Assembly (NCBI GenBank): GCA_018881555.1
Contig: JACAXG010000014.1
Coordinates: 188,586 to 252,585, forward strand
Source: Amblyornis subalaris
Lineage: Eukaryota > Chordata > Aves > Passeriformes > Ptilonorhynchidae
Direction of reading: 5' to 3'
DNA length: 64,000 bases
Below, one piece after another: positions 50,301-59,905 of this stretch (position 1 is its first letter; each line of letters opens with the position of its first letter). The translations under genes were made by a program, and so were the position numbers. A model generated the notes under the pieces. The model had not been told where the DNA came from. It made no database searches and saw nothing but the letters and a program-made list of their open reading frames with translations.

Positions 50301-53300
50301 TAATGTAAGACTCATCGTTACTAAGGATCTGGATTACAGCTGAAAAACTGCAGTTTGTTCATAGAGCTTTTTGTTTAGCTGTGGTAAAAGAGTCTGAACG
50401 AACAGTTTCGATTCAAATATCCTTCAAAAAGATGCAGATTTTGTTTTGCCAAAACTAGTTACTTTTTCAAATGACCTTAATATTTGTCCATAATATACAT
50501 ACATTTATACTTAGAAAAATAATCTATTGTAAAGTATATCAGTGCCTTTCAGGAATTCCTGAAGTGAGAGATATTAATGCTGTTTATAATACTAATGCCT
50601 TCTCAGTGCTTACCTACCCACAGCTTAGGTAGAGGTAGAGCACCTTTGCATATTTCAAGGGACTTGCTAGTGTGTATACTTTGGTTCAGGCCTTTGTTCA
50701 TTTGTTTGCTTGTCATCATATTTGAAAAAGAATGTCATATCACAGGTGCTAGATTTAGAAATTGAATAGAAATAGCATTAGGGACTACTAAGAAAATGAA
50801 AATAGAATCTTTGTTATAGTTATTTAGGTAGTTTGATATTACTAGTTATTTAGTTATTTTACTTATTTAGCTGTCTTAGTGTAGCATGTAACAATGACTT
50901 GAAGTAACCCCCTTTAGTCCTCCCCAAACTACTGTTTTAGATAATATGAGAACAGTTCCGATGAATGTGGGAATAATCCTCTAAAACAGCTGTAATAATC
51001 TAAATCTGTAAGGAAAACTATTCAAACTTACTGAATTGTGTTTTGCTCTGCAATATGCTTCCTGGTTTTCACAGGCCCCAGTAGAGGATTGCAGCAATGG
51101 CCATTATTTTATGTAGTATGGACATAACCTTTTCTTTCTCTTTCCTCTCCAAAAAACACTTGTGTGTTCTCAGTTCCGAGTGCCATGATCATGGAGAACA
51201 TCCTTTAGGCTTGTTTGGCTTCATCCTTGAGTTCAGGCAAGGCAAGAGGTGATTCTGTGCAGGTTCCCTTTTGACAAACTTACTGCAAAGCTTCATAAGT
51301 CAAAACTTTTCTTGTTCTTTTATTGTTTCAACTTACTGTTCATGTTATCTTGTGTCTGTTTTCCAGATAACAAAATTTGTGCAAGACAGACACAGAGCAA
51401 GAAGGAATCGGCTTAGGAAGGATCAGCTTAAGAAACTTCCTGTACATAAGTTTAAGAAAGGCAAGTAGATCATTCTTTGTCTAACTAATTGGACCCTATT
51501 GTCTTTAACACCAAAAACCCTCTAAATCAAGGGGGTATTAAGTTTCAGAGGTAATTTTGAGTACTCTTGAAACAGATAGAGTTTGGAGTGAAAGCATACA
51601 AAATATTTGGCTTGACCCTGTTCTCACTGAAATAGAGGAGTTCTAACACTTCTTTAATGGAAGCAGAGCAGACTGTGGCTGAGCATTAAAACGTTGCTTA
51701 AAAAAAAATCGGTAGGGAAATTCCATGGAAGTTCCTTTTTGTACTCCCATTATCAGTGACCACAGCAGACACTGTGTTGCAGTATTTCCTTTATTTGGAC
51801 CTCCCACCTGCAGTGCTGTATCCAGCTCTGGAATCCTCAGCACAGGACAGATGTGGATCTGCTGGAGGGGATCCAGAGGAAGCCACGGATATACTCTGAG
51901 AGCTGGAGCCCCTCTGCTCTGGAGCCAAGCTGGGGGAGCTGGGTGTGTTCACCTGGAGAAGAGAAGGCTCCAGGGAGACCTTAGACCCCCTTCCAGTGCC
52001 TGAAGGCATCTGTCTGATAAGAAAGGTGGAAACAGACTTGGAAANGGGGCCTGTTGCAATGAGACAACAGAGTGATGGTTTTAAACTGAAAGAGGGTGGA
52101 TTCAGACTAGATAAAAGGAAAACGTTTTTTACAATGAAGGTGGTGAGGCACTGACACAGGTTGCCCAGAGAGGTTATGGCTGCCCTATCCCTTAAACATT
52201 CAAGGCCAGGCTGGATGGGGCTTTGAGAAATCTAATCTAGCAAGAGGTGTCCCTGCTTATTGCAGGGTGGTGGAATAGATGGCCTTCGAACTCAGACTAT
52301 CTGATGATTCTATGATTATTAGTCAGGAAACTGGTAAATATTAGTGACATATAAGTTGCCTGACATTGTAGAGCGTAGAAACAAAACTATCTTGTGGGTA
52401 TAATTTCTTTACCTTTCTGGAGGAGCAGTGCTTTCATTCAATCACAATACTTCTGTGAGGGCAAGAGCAATTCAAATTTAGTACCAAGATACTTGCTTTT
52501 GCAAACATCTCTGTGGTGAATAGAGAATGCAGTAACATGAGATGTGCAGTTGGCTTTCTGCAGAGTCTTAATCAACAGGCCTCATTTTGAATAATTCCAC
52601 AGAATACAACATAGACTGTATAAAAATCTGTTTTCTACACTGAAAGGGTTTTGGGGAAGTTGCTGTGTTGTGGTTCTTTAAGAAATGGTCACACAAAAGT
52701 CAGTGGGAGTTGAGATCTCATGTATGATGTCTTTATAACAAAAGTGAGCACAGCAAAAGAGACAGAGCCATTGACTGTGCCTGTCATTTGACTGGTAGCA
52801 AGTCTGAATGTTCTGAAGCAAATAGCTCAGATGGGAACTGGTAAGTATTACAGAATTTATCCTCAGAAATACATATTATCTCCAAGCTAGATTAACTTTA
52901 CACTAAAATGGAATGTAGGCCAAGACTGAAGTGCAATGAAATTAAGGAGTGTAGCCTTTCACTCCTGTAGAAAACCTCATAAATTTAGAGAAGATGGAAT
53001 GCTGTGAGAGATGTGTGGGCATGTTATTGAGAAATTAAAAATGAGCAGAGGAGTTTTTTTCTACATTGAGTGTCAAAAGTTACAATTGTAATGAGTGGCG
53101 AGGTACCTGATAAAGAATCCAGAATTTGGGTGTTGCTATATCCACAAGATTTAAAAAATGGAAGTGATTGGTTAGGTGTCAGGGTGAAAGAAGAGCTTAA
53201 CTTCAGACAGTTGTCTTTGAAATGCTTCACGTACACGTGAGGAAAAAGCCCCAACACGTGACAAATAGTAAGCTGCAAGAGGGCATGTCATTTTATGTAA

Positions 53301-56300
53301 ATACATACTTTTAGGTACCATGTGTGTTGACTTTTTGTGTACATGTATGCAGATACATGGGATTGAACAATAGTGGGTGATAGGTGTGTCTCAGTGACTT
53401 TTATAGAGCTCTGTCACAGTAAGTGCAGTTCTGCAGTTTATTATATATTCCTAAATTGATTAATTTTTTTCCCTGAAAATGCGATTATAATCGGTCTAAT
53501 TGCTGTTCATTACTGACCCATCTGCATGTCTGCACAGTTAGTTATGGTCTAATATAGAAAACAAAAGAGAAACTCTGCCAAAGTCTCAGTAGCTGTAGTT
53601 CTGTATTTTGCATTGCTCAAAGCACACATACATGTGTAAATAGATAATTCTGTATTTCTGAAAATATTTTTCTTATTTTTATGTGCGAAGTAGTTAGAAG
53701 ATAATTTTGCTTACTAAATACTCTTCATACACAGTTTATTTATGCAAGAAACTTTATTTTGCAGCTGTGTCCATACTTCTTTTTTCATGATTCTTTTGGT
53801 GGTTCTGAGTCAGCTTCTAAATTACAGTAATGGGAATTTGAGAAAAAGATGTCTGAAAAGTGTCCCTTTTAGAAATTAAATCTGATCTTGAGGAGCATGG
53901 GGTCATGGAGCTGAAGCGGCTTGGAAACTAGTCCAGGAGAAATCCTGAGTGCCTGGGTGCCAAGGAGGGCCGGTGTCCCTGGTCTCAGCTGCTGTGTGGG
54001 CCTGCCTCCCTTCCCTGAGCCGCGGGCAGAGCAGGCACCTTGGAATAGCATTGGTTAATTACAGGTGTGATGATCTGTGGGAGGTGGGGAGTGGGTGGAC
54101 TGCAGTGGATGGACACCATGGGTGCAGCTGGAGCAGCAGGGCCAAGGGCTTGTCGCACATTTCTTTGGGGTGAGGGCCAGGGCCGCAGTGTCGGCAGGAG
54201 CGGGAGAAATATCTCTTGTGGCAGGAAACTTCACGTGTACCTACCTGTCCTAGACATGAGTGTGAAGTTCCACTGCTGCATCATTTCCTTCTGAGGGTGC
54301 TGCTGTTCATTGGCCAGGGAATGCCCTGGGGAGATTACCCTGACCCTGAGAATAGCTGTCTCTTTCCAGCACTGTTCTTTGGACCCCCCTCAGGTCCTGC
54401 AGGAGGTGTCCATCCTTGGGCAAGATGGGCCACACACCCTTTTTTTCCCTGAGGCACCGTCCTTCATGCCTTCCCTTACTGTACAGTGTGTAACTAGGGC
54501 GCAGGCACCCAGCACCATGTGTTGTGCAGATGACTGCTCATGCGATCTGGTGGACTAACATGCAGTGGAGCAGTTGAACCTTTGACTGTCCAGTCCCTCG
54601 ACCAGACGTGTCAGTGAAGTGAGGGGAAGGCTCCTGGCACATGCGCTTATGGCCATGTGGTGGGTACAGATGGGCTGGGCCAGGCTGATTGTTTTCAGGT
54701 ACAGTAGTTTGCACATGTGAAGAACACTTCATGGTCAGGGAAGCGTGCAGTGGGAGCAAGTGGCTGCTTGAGAGGAGACAGTGCAGTGCTGAACAGTGAT
54801 AGGACAATTAAGTTCAGTTGTGTGAATTACAGTGCTTGTGGTGTAATGGGAGAAGTACCATCAGGAGACAAAAAGTAGCTGCAGTGGATGCATCTGAATT
54901 CAAGAGGTGTATGAAAGAAGAGCTCACCAACTTTTGCAGATGTTAAGGAAACTTTCCTGTCTGACCATTCAGATACAACTCTGGGAGTCCATTTCCATCT
55001 CCTTCCAGATGCTGTTCTCTTAGGAATTTGTGTCACATATCTAAAGCCTTGACCTAAAACTAGATTTAGAGAAAGGGGGAGGTTTGTCCCTTTACCAGGA
55101 TTTCTGGCTGAGTGTCCCAAAAGGCTGGTTCAGAGTATCACTGTTCCAGTAGTCAAGATTTGTTTTCACTTCCAACCTGATGATTCCTGGTCAGATGATG
55201 GTTCCCCCCTGCCTCCAGCTTCTGTTTTCTCTGTCCATGGGATTCTTCCTCTGTGGTCTTTATAGAGAAGGCTGAATCCTCTTTCAGCCTGCAGATTGCT
55301 AGGTTTAAATTATCAGGCTTTTAAAAATTATTTTCCTTGCGCAGTAGTTCCTCTGCTATGTTATCATAATATTGTTTCTTTGTTTCTGTTTAAATTAATC
55401 TTTGGGGGATGTGGAGGGCCACATTGAAGACTCCGAACAGTACTTACGCCTCTGGGACGGCTGCTCTGGATGTGTCGTACTGCGGCAGTTTTCTTTGTCC
55501 CATTTGTATCACGTTAGGAATACCAGTGATCAACCACTACACCCTGTTTCTTCTCAAATGTTAATAACTGATGAAATCTCAGCTAAAAATTCCCAATGAT
55601 GTAACTTGCATCTTATAGTACTGAATTTAATTCATGTGCCATTATTCCAGATTTACAGATTTCTCTGTACTATCCCAGGTGCCCTCTGGCTAATGCCTAC
55701 TTAATTGTCTCTTGTATATGTATAACTTATGATATGCCCCTTGGGTTTGTATCAGTATTGTTCCAAAGCAAGTTTGTAACAAGACAATACCAGTAACTCT
55801 CCTCCAGCCTAACGAAGTACTTCCAACACGACCAGGAGCAGCTTCCACTTGCCAGCTCTTTCTGCTAATCCTCGCTGCCTTTACTGAGCAGGAGCAGTCA
55901 TTTCACATACAGAACTTTCCTGGCTATTGTGTCAATGTCCAAGGAGAGAAGATGTGCCATATTTTTTAATTCTGGAAATTGCCGACCTTCCCCGTGACCT
56001 TGCTAGTTTTGATTCTGTTTTCTCATTATTTATGTATCTTATAACTCATGAAGTGCCCTAACCTGTGTTATGGGCTGCTCTGGAAAGGGCACCCTTCTCC
56101 CTTTCCGCAGAGCTCGTATGTACTTCCCAGAAGAGAATCCTGGGTGCAGAGGGGTAAGGAAGGCACCAAAAGGTTCAGGAGTTTCTGTCCTTGCCTGGAG
56201 AGAGAGAATCCATGTGTGTTGAGGAAAAGGGTTTAGGAACCAAACCATGGATTTCTATTTGTTCTCTTACTGTGTTGTTCTGCTTGCTGCTGTTTGGTCT

Positions 56301-58816
56301 CAAAGCTTTGATGGGAGGCATTGAATGAATTCCTTATTTTTCTCTGTTTGTGTGTGCAGCTTTTGCTTTACCCATTGAACTATCTTTTTCTCAAGAGTTT
56401 TCTCACTTTTCCCCTTCTGTCCCGTTTTTCTGTCCCTTGGAGGGAGCTAGCAACTGGGCTGAAGCCACTGCAGACAGGAGCAGCTTTGGGCGCCAGTGTC
56501 TTTAGGAAAAGGGAAAGAGCCGTGGGAACTGATGGAAGGAGCGTGTTGCAAAGCCCTTGACAAAAAAAATGAAATGGGAGTGCATTGACCTCTAAAAAAT
56601 GTCTCTCCTTTGGTCGTATAACAACTGTTATACGGTATAGATGCTGTGTACCCTGTTTGTGAAGTTTGAATTACAAAACACTGAACTTCCTCCTGTGGCC
56701 ATACTCTGATTCCTGATTATTATTCTTGGTTTTTATTCAGTTTTCTTTGTTGCTATTTTTCTGCCTTATTGTCAATACCTTATTAATACCTGTATAGTAA
56801 AGTGAATCCTATATTTTAAATCCTTTCATCTTACTTTCAAAAAGCATGAAAGAATATTGTAGAGATAGCACTTCACACAGTTTAAAATGTTTGTTTTAAC
56901 CTTAAGTGGATGAACTCTGGTCCCAGAGAGGTGAGAAACCCCAGCAGTAGCTCTGCAGCTGGCAGGACCTGCCCTGCGTGAGCAGGGGGAAGCAGGGGTT
57001 CCTCCAGCCTGAGGAACCAGCCGGGAGAGCCCGTGTGCGTGTCAGGAAGGGCTGCTGCAAGTTCTTTAAAGTCAAACGGATTCTCAATTTTGTGCTGCAG
57101 GAGATGAATACGATGTGTGCGCCATCTGTCTGGATGAATATGAGGATGGAGACAAGCTCAGGATCCTTCCATGCTCCCATGGTAAGCAGCTGTATTTTAG
57201 NTTTGTATTTAGATTAAAACAGCTCTCCAAAACACTGTGTAAAACCTGCAGCAAATACGTTTAGTGAGTGATTTATAAAATTTCTTCTTGCTAATATGCA
57301 GGAATGTATGTACCAAGTGGGAAAAGTGAAAGTTTGCTTTCTCTTTTTAAAAGCCAAAAAGCTAGCATTCCCACTTTGCATTTTTTCTTGGATGTACACA
57401 TGAAAGAAAATCTGGGCTTGATGCTGTCTCCTAAATATCTGTATTTAATGTAATACTTTCTACATTTAAAAAAAAGAGGCCTTCACTTTCCCCAAGACAA
57501 ATAAAGCATAAAACCTAATTGAGCTCTTGGTGACCTGTAGGTGCAGCTGAAGGGATGGGTCTGTCCCAGAGTCTGTGGCCATGCACACCACTGCCTGACT
57601 GCACTTGGAAGTCAGTTAGTGAAATATTTTCCCTGTGACAGTCTTTCTCAAGTCCAGCCCACTGCAAAGGTGTTACAGCCTTCTATACACAGCCAGCACA
57701 GCAGGGGACAGGCTGAGTTTTGTAGATCCTCAGTCATAAAACCAATTTCAAACCAGGCTGACAAACAAGGAGTTCTCAGAAGAGAAAGAACAGGTCCATG
57801 GCATCTCTCCCAGTGGGGGACTGCAGAGGTAACTGAACCTGAACACCAACAACCACCACAGTCAATTCTTGTGGAGAATATGTTGCCAGCCTGCTTGACC
57901 AGGTACTAAACACGATGTGCTGGCCCATGTAAATACAAGCTCTTTGCCCAGTAGAAGTCTCTGTTACTAAGAAGAGTGGAGGTTTTTTTAATACCATAAG
58001 TAAGACACTTAAATACATTTTTTAAAACATGACCAGTCTAGTTGCAGTGCTAATTGCAGACCTAATTTAAGATCTACAAAATCATGCAGTAATGTCATTT
58101 AATAATGAGGTGCTTTGATACATGTTGGTGTGGAGGTGAGAGGCGTTGTGAGGATGATGATGGTGGGCATGCCTGCTGCAAAGTGGATAGAATTCCTCAA
58201 GAAGCTTTAAAGTTTGTCATCAAATGTGGCCTGTTGTAGTACTGCTCTCATTCACTCAGTAGAGCACACATGTATTCATTGCATATACCCATGTGACTGA
58301 GATCCTGATCCATCAGGTGTTTTGTACAGTCTATATGCCAACAAACTTGGGACTAAAATTCTGCTGTGTTACTGAACAGAAACACGGTTTAGCAGGTTTC
58401 CCTGTCCTTTTCACTTCGATAATGATGTCCTTGTGTTTTGTTTTTTAACAGCATACCACTGCAAGTGTGTGGACCCGTGGCTGACAAAAACAAAAAAAAC
58501 CTGTCCTGTGTGTAAGCAGAAAGTGGTCCCTTCCCAGGGGGACTCTGACTCGGAGACAGACAGCAGCCAAGAGGAGAACGAGGTGTCTGAGAACACTCCT
58601 CTGCTCAGACCTTTGGCCTCAGTCAGCACACAGTCCTTCGGGGCCCTGTCAGAGTCCCATTCCCATCAGAACATGACTGAGTCCTCAGAGTATGAGGAGG
58701 ATGACAATGACAATGTTGATAGCAGTGATGTGGAGAACGGGATGAATGAAGAAAGTGTAGTGGTTCAGCTGCAGCCCAATGAGGACAGGGAGTACAGAGT
58801 GGCAAACACTGTCTGA
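35204..58816 (+). CDS. RNF13: RNF13, PA-TM-RING E3 ubiquitin ligase (9 coding exons)
   Basis: RNF13 is a type I membrane E3 ubiquitin ligase of ER, endosomes and lysosomes, tied to ER-stress signalling through IRE1/JNK. Coding exons: 35204-35317, 38207-38287, 43972-44097, 46587-46674, 48437-48527, 49026-49131, 51367-51460, 57101-57181, 58452-58816. Phases join cleanly to 381 residues, the human length. Domains: signal peptide about 1-34 ([14 protein letters not shown]); luminal protease-associated domain about 60-160; sequons N43GT and N88SS; membrane segment about 183-203; basic juxtamembrane [22 protein letters not shown]2 about 240-281 with C240, C243, C258, H260, H263, C266, C278, C281. 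TPLL (L311/L312) is a dileucine sorting signal; human changes there cause a developmental encephalopathy. The tail is acidic and Ser-rich, ending ANTV. Eight coding-region introns; seven are GT-AG and intron 8 starts with GC. An LTR lies just after exon 3. Confidence 0.98.
35318..38206 (+). other. RNF13: RNF13 intron 2
   Basis: 2.9 kb, gtaagt to ctcttag. AT-rich; nothing recognised in it. Confidence 0.85.
38207..38287 (+). CDS. RNF13: RNF13 coding exon 3
   Basis: Residues 39-65, [20 protein letters not shown] then LPAEGLK; phase 0 at both ends. Contains sequon N43GT. The donor is gtaaaa followed by poly-A, weaker than the other RNF13 donors. Confidence 0.97.
38309..38990 (+). mobile_element. 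Endogenous retroviral LTR with short internal stub
   Basis: The LTR runs from tgtgctgggttc (38309) to ...ttaaacccccaca (38903), with TG/CA ends. Inside are a TATA box (cagtatataaag, about 38579-38590), C/T-rich stretches and a gataaa poly(A)-like signal at about 38773. It is followed by tttttggcacac at about 38908, which looks like a decayed primer-binding site, and some 80 bp resembling the start of an internal region. No gag, pol or env remains and no second LTR was found. It is therefore a defective remnant, reading in the same direction as RNF13. The left end is about 21 bp after the exon 3 donor. A diverged relative of its 3' half is at 56310-56470. Confidence 0.8.
42470..42620. repeat. 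TA-rich tract
   Basis: Interrupted (TA)n and tatata-rich sequence such as atatatatagac and tatatatcatatat. Low-complexity DNA in RNF13 intron 3. Confidence 0.75.
43972..44097 (+). CDS. RNF13: RNF13 coding exon 4
   Basis: Residues 66-107, [20 protein letters not shown] then [20 protein letters not shown] and VK. Part of the protease-associated domain; includes sequon N88SS. Acceptor gttttctag, donor gtaagg, phase 0. Confidence 0.97.
44274..44736 (-). mobile_element. CR1-type LINE with internal inversion
   Basis: From 44274 to about 44695 the minus strand reads CR1 sense sequence, including a reverse-transcriptase C-terminal block ([15 protein letters not shown] and [18 protein letters not shown]). 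The last 40 bp, 44696-44736, are the canonical CR1 3' end in + orientation (gatctttaaggtccc...attctatgatt). The inverted part ends where the + part begins in element coordinates, so this looks like one insertion with its 5' part inverted, not two insertions. It contains stops and frame breaks. Confidence 0.75.
45754..45777. repeat. Poly-T run (24 bp)
   Basis: Uninterrupted run of T within RNF13 intron 4. No adjoining retroelement was recognised. Confidence 0.9.
46587..46674 (+). CDS. RNF13: RNF13 coding exon 5
   Basis: Residues 108-136, [20 protein letters not shown] then DLISMGSND, plus one base. Core of the protease-associated domain. Acceptor ggcttacag, donor gtaagt, phase 1 exit. Confidence 0.97.
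46675..48436 (+). other. RNF13: RNF13 intron 5
   Basis: 1.8 kb. Contains an A/C-rich low-complexity block (about 46730-46825) and a short CR1 end (47080-47130). Nothing else recognised. Confidence 0.85.
47080..47130 (-). mobile_element. CR1 3'-end fragment, antisense
   Basis: gtcatagaaccatttaggtt then ggaaaagaccc is the reverse complement of the usual avian CR1 3' terminus. Only about 50 bp survive; a severely 5'-truncated copy. Confidence 0.65.
48437..48527 (+). CDS. RNF13: RNF13 coding exon 6
   Basis: TT completes Ile137, then [29 protein letters not shown] and two bases of Gly167. Last part of the protease-associated domain. Acceptor atacag, donor gtaggt. Confidence 0.96.
48528..49025 (+). 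other. RNF13: RNF13 intron 6
   Basis: 498 bp, the smallest RNF13 intron here, gtaggt to ccccacag. T-rich; nothing else seen. Confidence 0.85.
49026..49131 (+). CDS. RNF13: RNF13 coding exon 7 (transmembrane)
   Basis: Residues to Met202: [17 protein letters not shown] then [18 protein letters not shown]. The last 18-20 residues are the single membrane span. Phase 0 exit before gtaagt. Confidence 0.97.
49132..51366 (+). other. RNF13: RNF13 intron 7
   Basis: 2.2 kb with one degraded CR1 reverse-transcriptase fragment (49871-50245). Otherwise AT-rich with no recognised feature. Confidence 0.85.
49871..50245 (+). mobile_element. Degraded CR1 reverse-transcriptase fragment
   Basis: The + strand decodes [20 protein letters not shown], then a segment with [20 protein letters not shown]. 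This is the palm region of CR1-type reverse transcriptase, whose catalytic motif normally reads F/YADD; here it is FAKD, so one catalytic Asp is lost. A stop codon follows. An inactive, old copy. Confidence 0.75.
51367..51460 (+). CDS. RNF13: RNF13 coding exon 8
   Basis: Residues 203-233, [20 protein letters not shown] then [11 protein letters not shown], plus one base. Very basic cytosolic juxtamembrane segment. It ends AAAG before gcaagt, a non-canonical GC donor, which is the only choice that joins exon 9 in frame. Confidence 0.95.
51461..51466 (+). other. RNF13: Non-canonical GC splice donor of RNF13 intron 8
   Basis: AAAG|gcaagt matches the consensus of GC-AG introns (AG|GCAAGT). Using the nearby gt at 51465 instead would put a TGA in frame at once. 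Confidence 0.85.
51798..52319 (+). mobile_element. CR1-type LINE fragment, sense to RNF13
   Basis: Starts around cctcccacctgcagtgctgt and continues through ggaatcctcagcac, a [19 protein letters not shown] block near 52090-52150 and ttgcccagagaggtt. It ends at the CR1 terminus gatgattctatgatt. About 520 bp, 5'-truncated, with an ambiguous base at 52045 and stops; inactive. Confidence 0.85.
56310..56470 (+). mobile_element. Diverged LTR fragment, same family as 38309-38903
   Basis: attgaatgaattccttattt, gcagcttttgctttaccc and ctcacttttccccttctg align in order with the 3' half of the LTR at 38309-38903. Its 5' half and any internal region are not recognisable, so this is an older, partial copy in the same orientation. 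Confidence 0.6.
57101..57181 (+). CDS. RNF13: RNF13 coding exon 9 (RING part 1)
   Basis: GA completes Gly234, then [20 protein letters not shown] and ILPCSH. Carries the first RING-H2 ligands C240, C243, C258 and H260. The last G begins Ala261; donor gtaagc. An ambiguous base sits 20 bp into the intron (57201). Confidence 0.97.
57182..58451 (+). other. RNF13: RNF13 intron 9
   Basis: 1.3 kb, gtaagc to tttttaacag. No repeat or gene recognised. Confidence 0.85.
58452..58816 (+). CDS. RNF13: RNF13 last coding exon (RING part 2 and tail)
   Basis: Begins CA of Ala261, then [10 protein letters not shown] and TCPVCK, supplying H263, C266, C278 and C281. The tail has a Ser/Asp/Glu-rich stretch, the dileucine signal ENTPLL (L311/L312) and an acidic YEEDDNDN run, ending ANTV at TGA 58814-58816. 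Confidence 0.98.
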
Positions 58817-59905
58817 GACTACTAATGACCAATAGGTGTGTAAACAAAAGGGTTCTTAAGGCTATTTACAAACCTTTGCGTAGGGAATCTCTTTTAATCT
58901 GTAATCCATTTGGTTTCTTTGATAGAAGCAGCAGTTCATGTAGTAGTTTTCTGGTTAAATCATTACAGATAGATTTATTTTTGATTCAGGTATTCAGTCA
59001 CACATTCTGTCTTCTCAAAACCAACAGTTAAACTGGACTTCACAGTGCTAATGAATAATGTTAATAGTTGATAGAAATATTGCACAGACTCTAAATGTCT
59101 CTTGTTGAAACGGGATTTCTCTGGAAGTACTTTTATTTCCATTTTGTAGCTACAACTGGGTCATCCTGAGAGCAATATTTATTATGTGTAGGTATGCGTT
59201 ATCCCTTAGGCCCAACAAAAACTGTATTTGCATGTTTGTATAGTTTTCCTAAAAACTGTCACCACTGCTGAAAGGAAAATGTAGAACAGATCAATATTCT
59301 GTGTGCTGATGTGTCAAAGTAAAGCAGAAGAAATTCCACTTTTGTCTCAAAGCAGTGATTCCAAATAATCCTTTGGAGTTTGCCATGGTAGCTGAGTTTA
59401 AGCAGTTCCATTGAGCAGTTCCCAGGATGAGAAAAGTTAGAATATATGTTTAGTTTTGAGCAATTCACAAGGTCAGGTCCACCATAAGCACATTAATTAT
59501 CCCTCCTTGCTACTACTTTGTCGTCTGGTTTCCAGTGAGGAGGTGGGAGTTGGGAGACAACCAAGACAGAGGTTTTGTTCCACACAGAAAAAGAATTTTA
59601 GGTAAGTATTATATTGATCCTTGGCTCATGTACGTCTTACTAAGAGCATTTTATGCTGCATTAGTCTGCTAAACTGTATATAAAAAATTGTTCTTTTCAA
59701 ATACCTGATTTGAAAACAAGTGCTTACACCTGTCTCACAGAACTCAGTACTTACCAGTGTATCAAAAAAGGTAGATTCTGTATAATACCTCTGTAACTAT
59801 GTAGAAAGTAAAACCATGCATATACTCAAATGGAGATTTTTTTATATGGCCTTGACTAAGGAAAGCTTGAAAGAATGTTAATAAACATGTTTTCCACTTT
59901 AAATA
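58817..59905 (+). other. RNF13: RNF13 3' UTR
   Basis: From the stop codon to just after the first good poly(A) hexamer. About 1.1 kb, AT-rich. Confidence 0.65.
59880..59885 (+). terminator. RNF13: RNF13 poly(A) signal AATAAA
   Basis: aataaa about 1.06 kb after the stop, followed by a T/G-containing stretch (catgttttccacttt). A further AATAAA lies at 62002-62007. Confidence 0.6.

Larger units (their letters stand above)
51461..57100 (+). other. RNF13: RNF13 intron 8 (GC-AG)
   Basis: 5.6 kb, GC donor (gcaagt) and acceptor tgctgcag. Contains a CR1 copy (51798-52319) and an LTR fragment (56310-56470). The interval 52320-56300 has several GC-richer patches (about 53930-54800) with no recognisable coding content. 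Confidence 0.85.

Noticed and set aside
51465..51466. A nearby GT as an alternative donor for RNF13 exon 8
   Set aside because: Using it adds four bases and gives an immediate in-frame TGA after joining exon 9, so the GC donor at 51461 is preferred.
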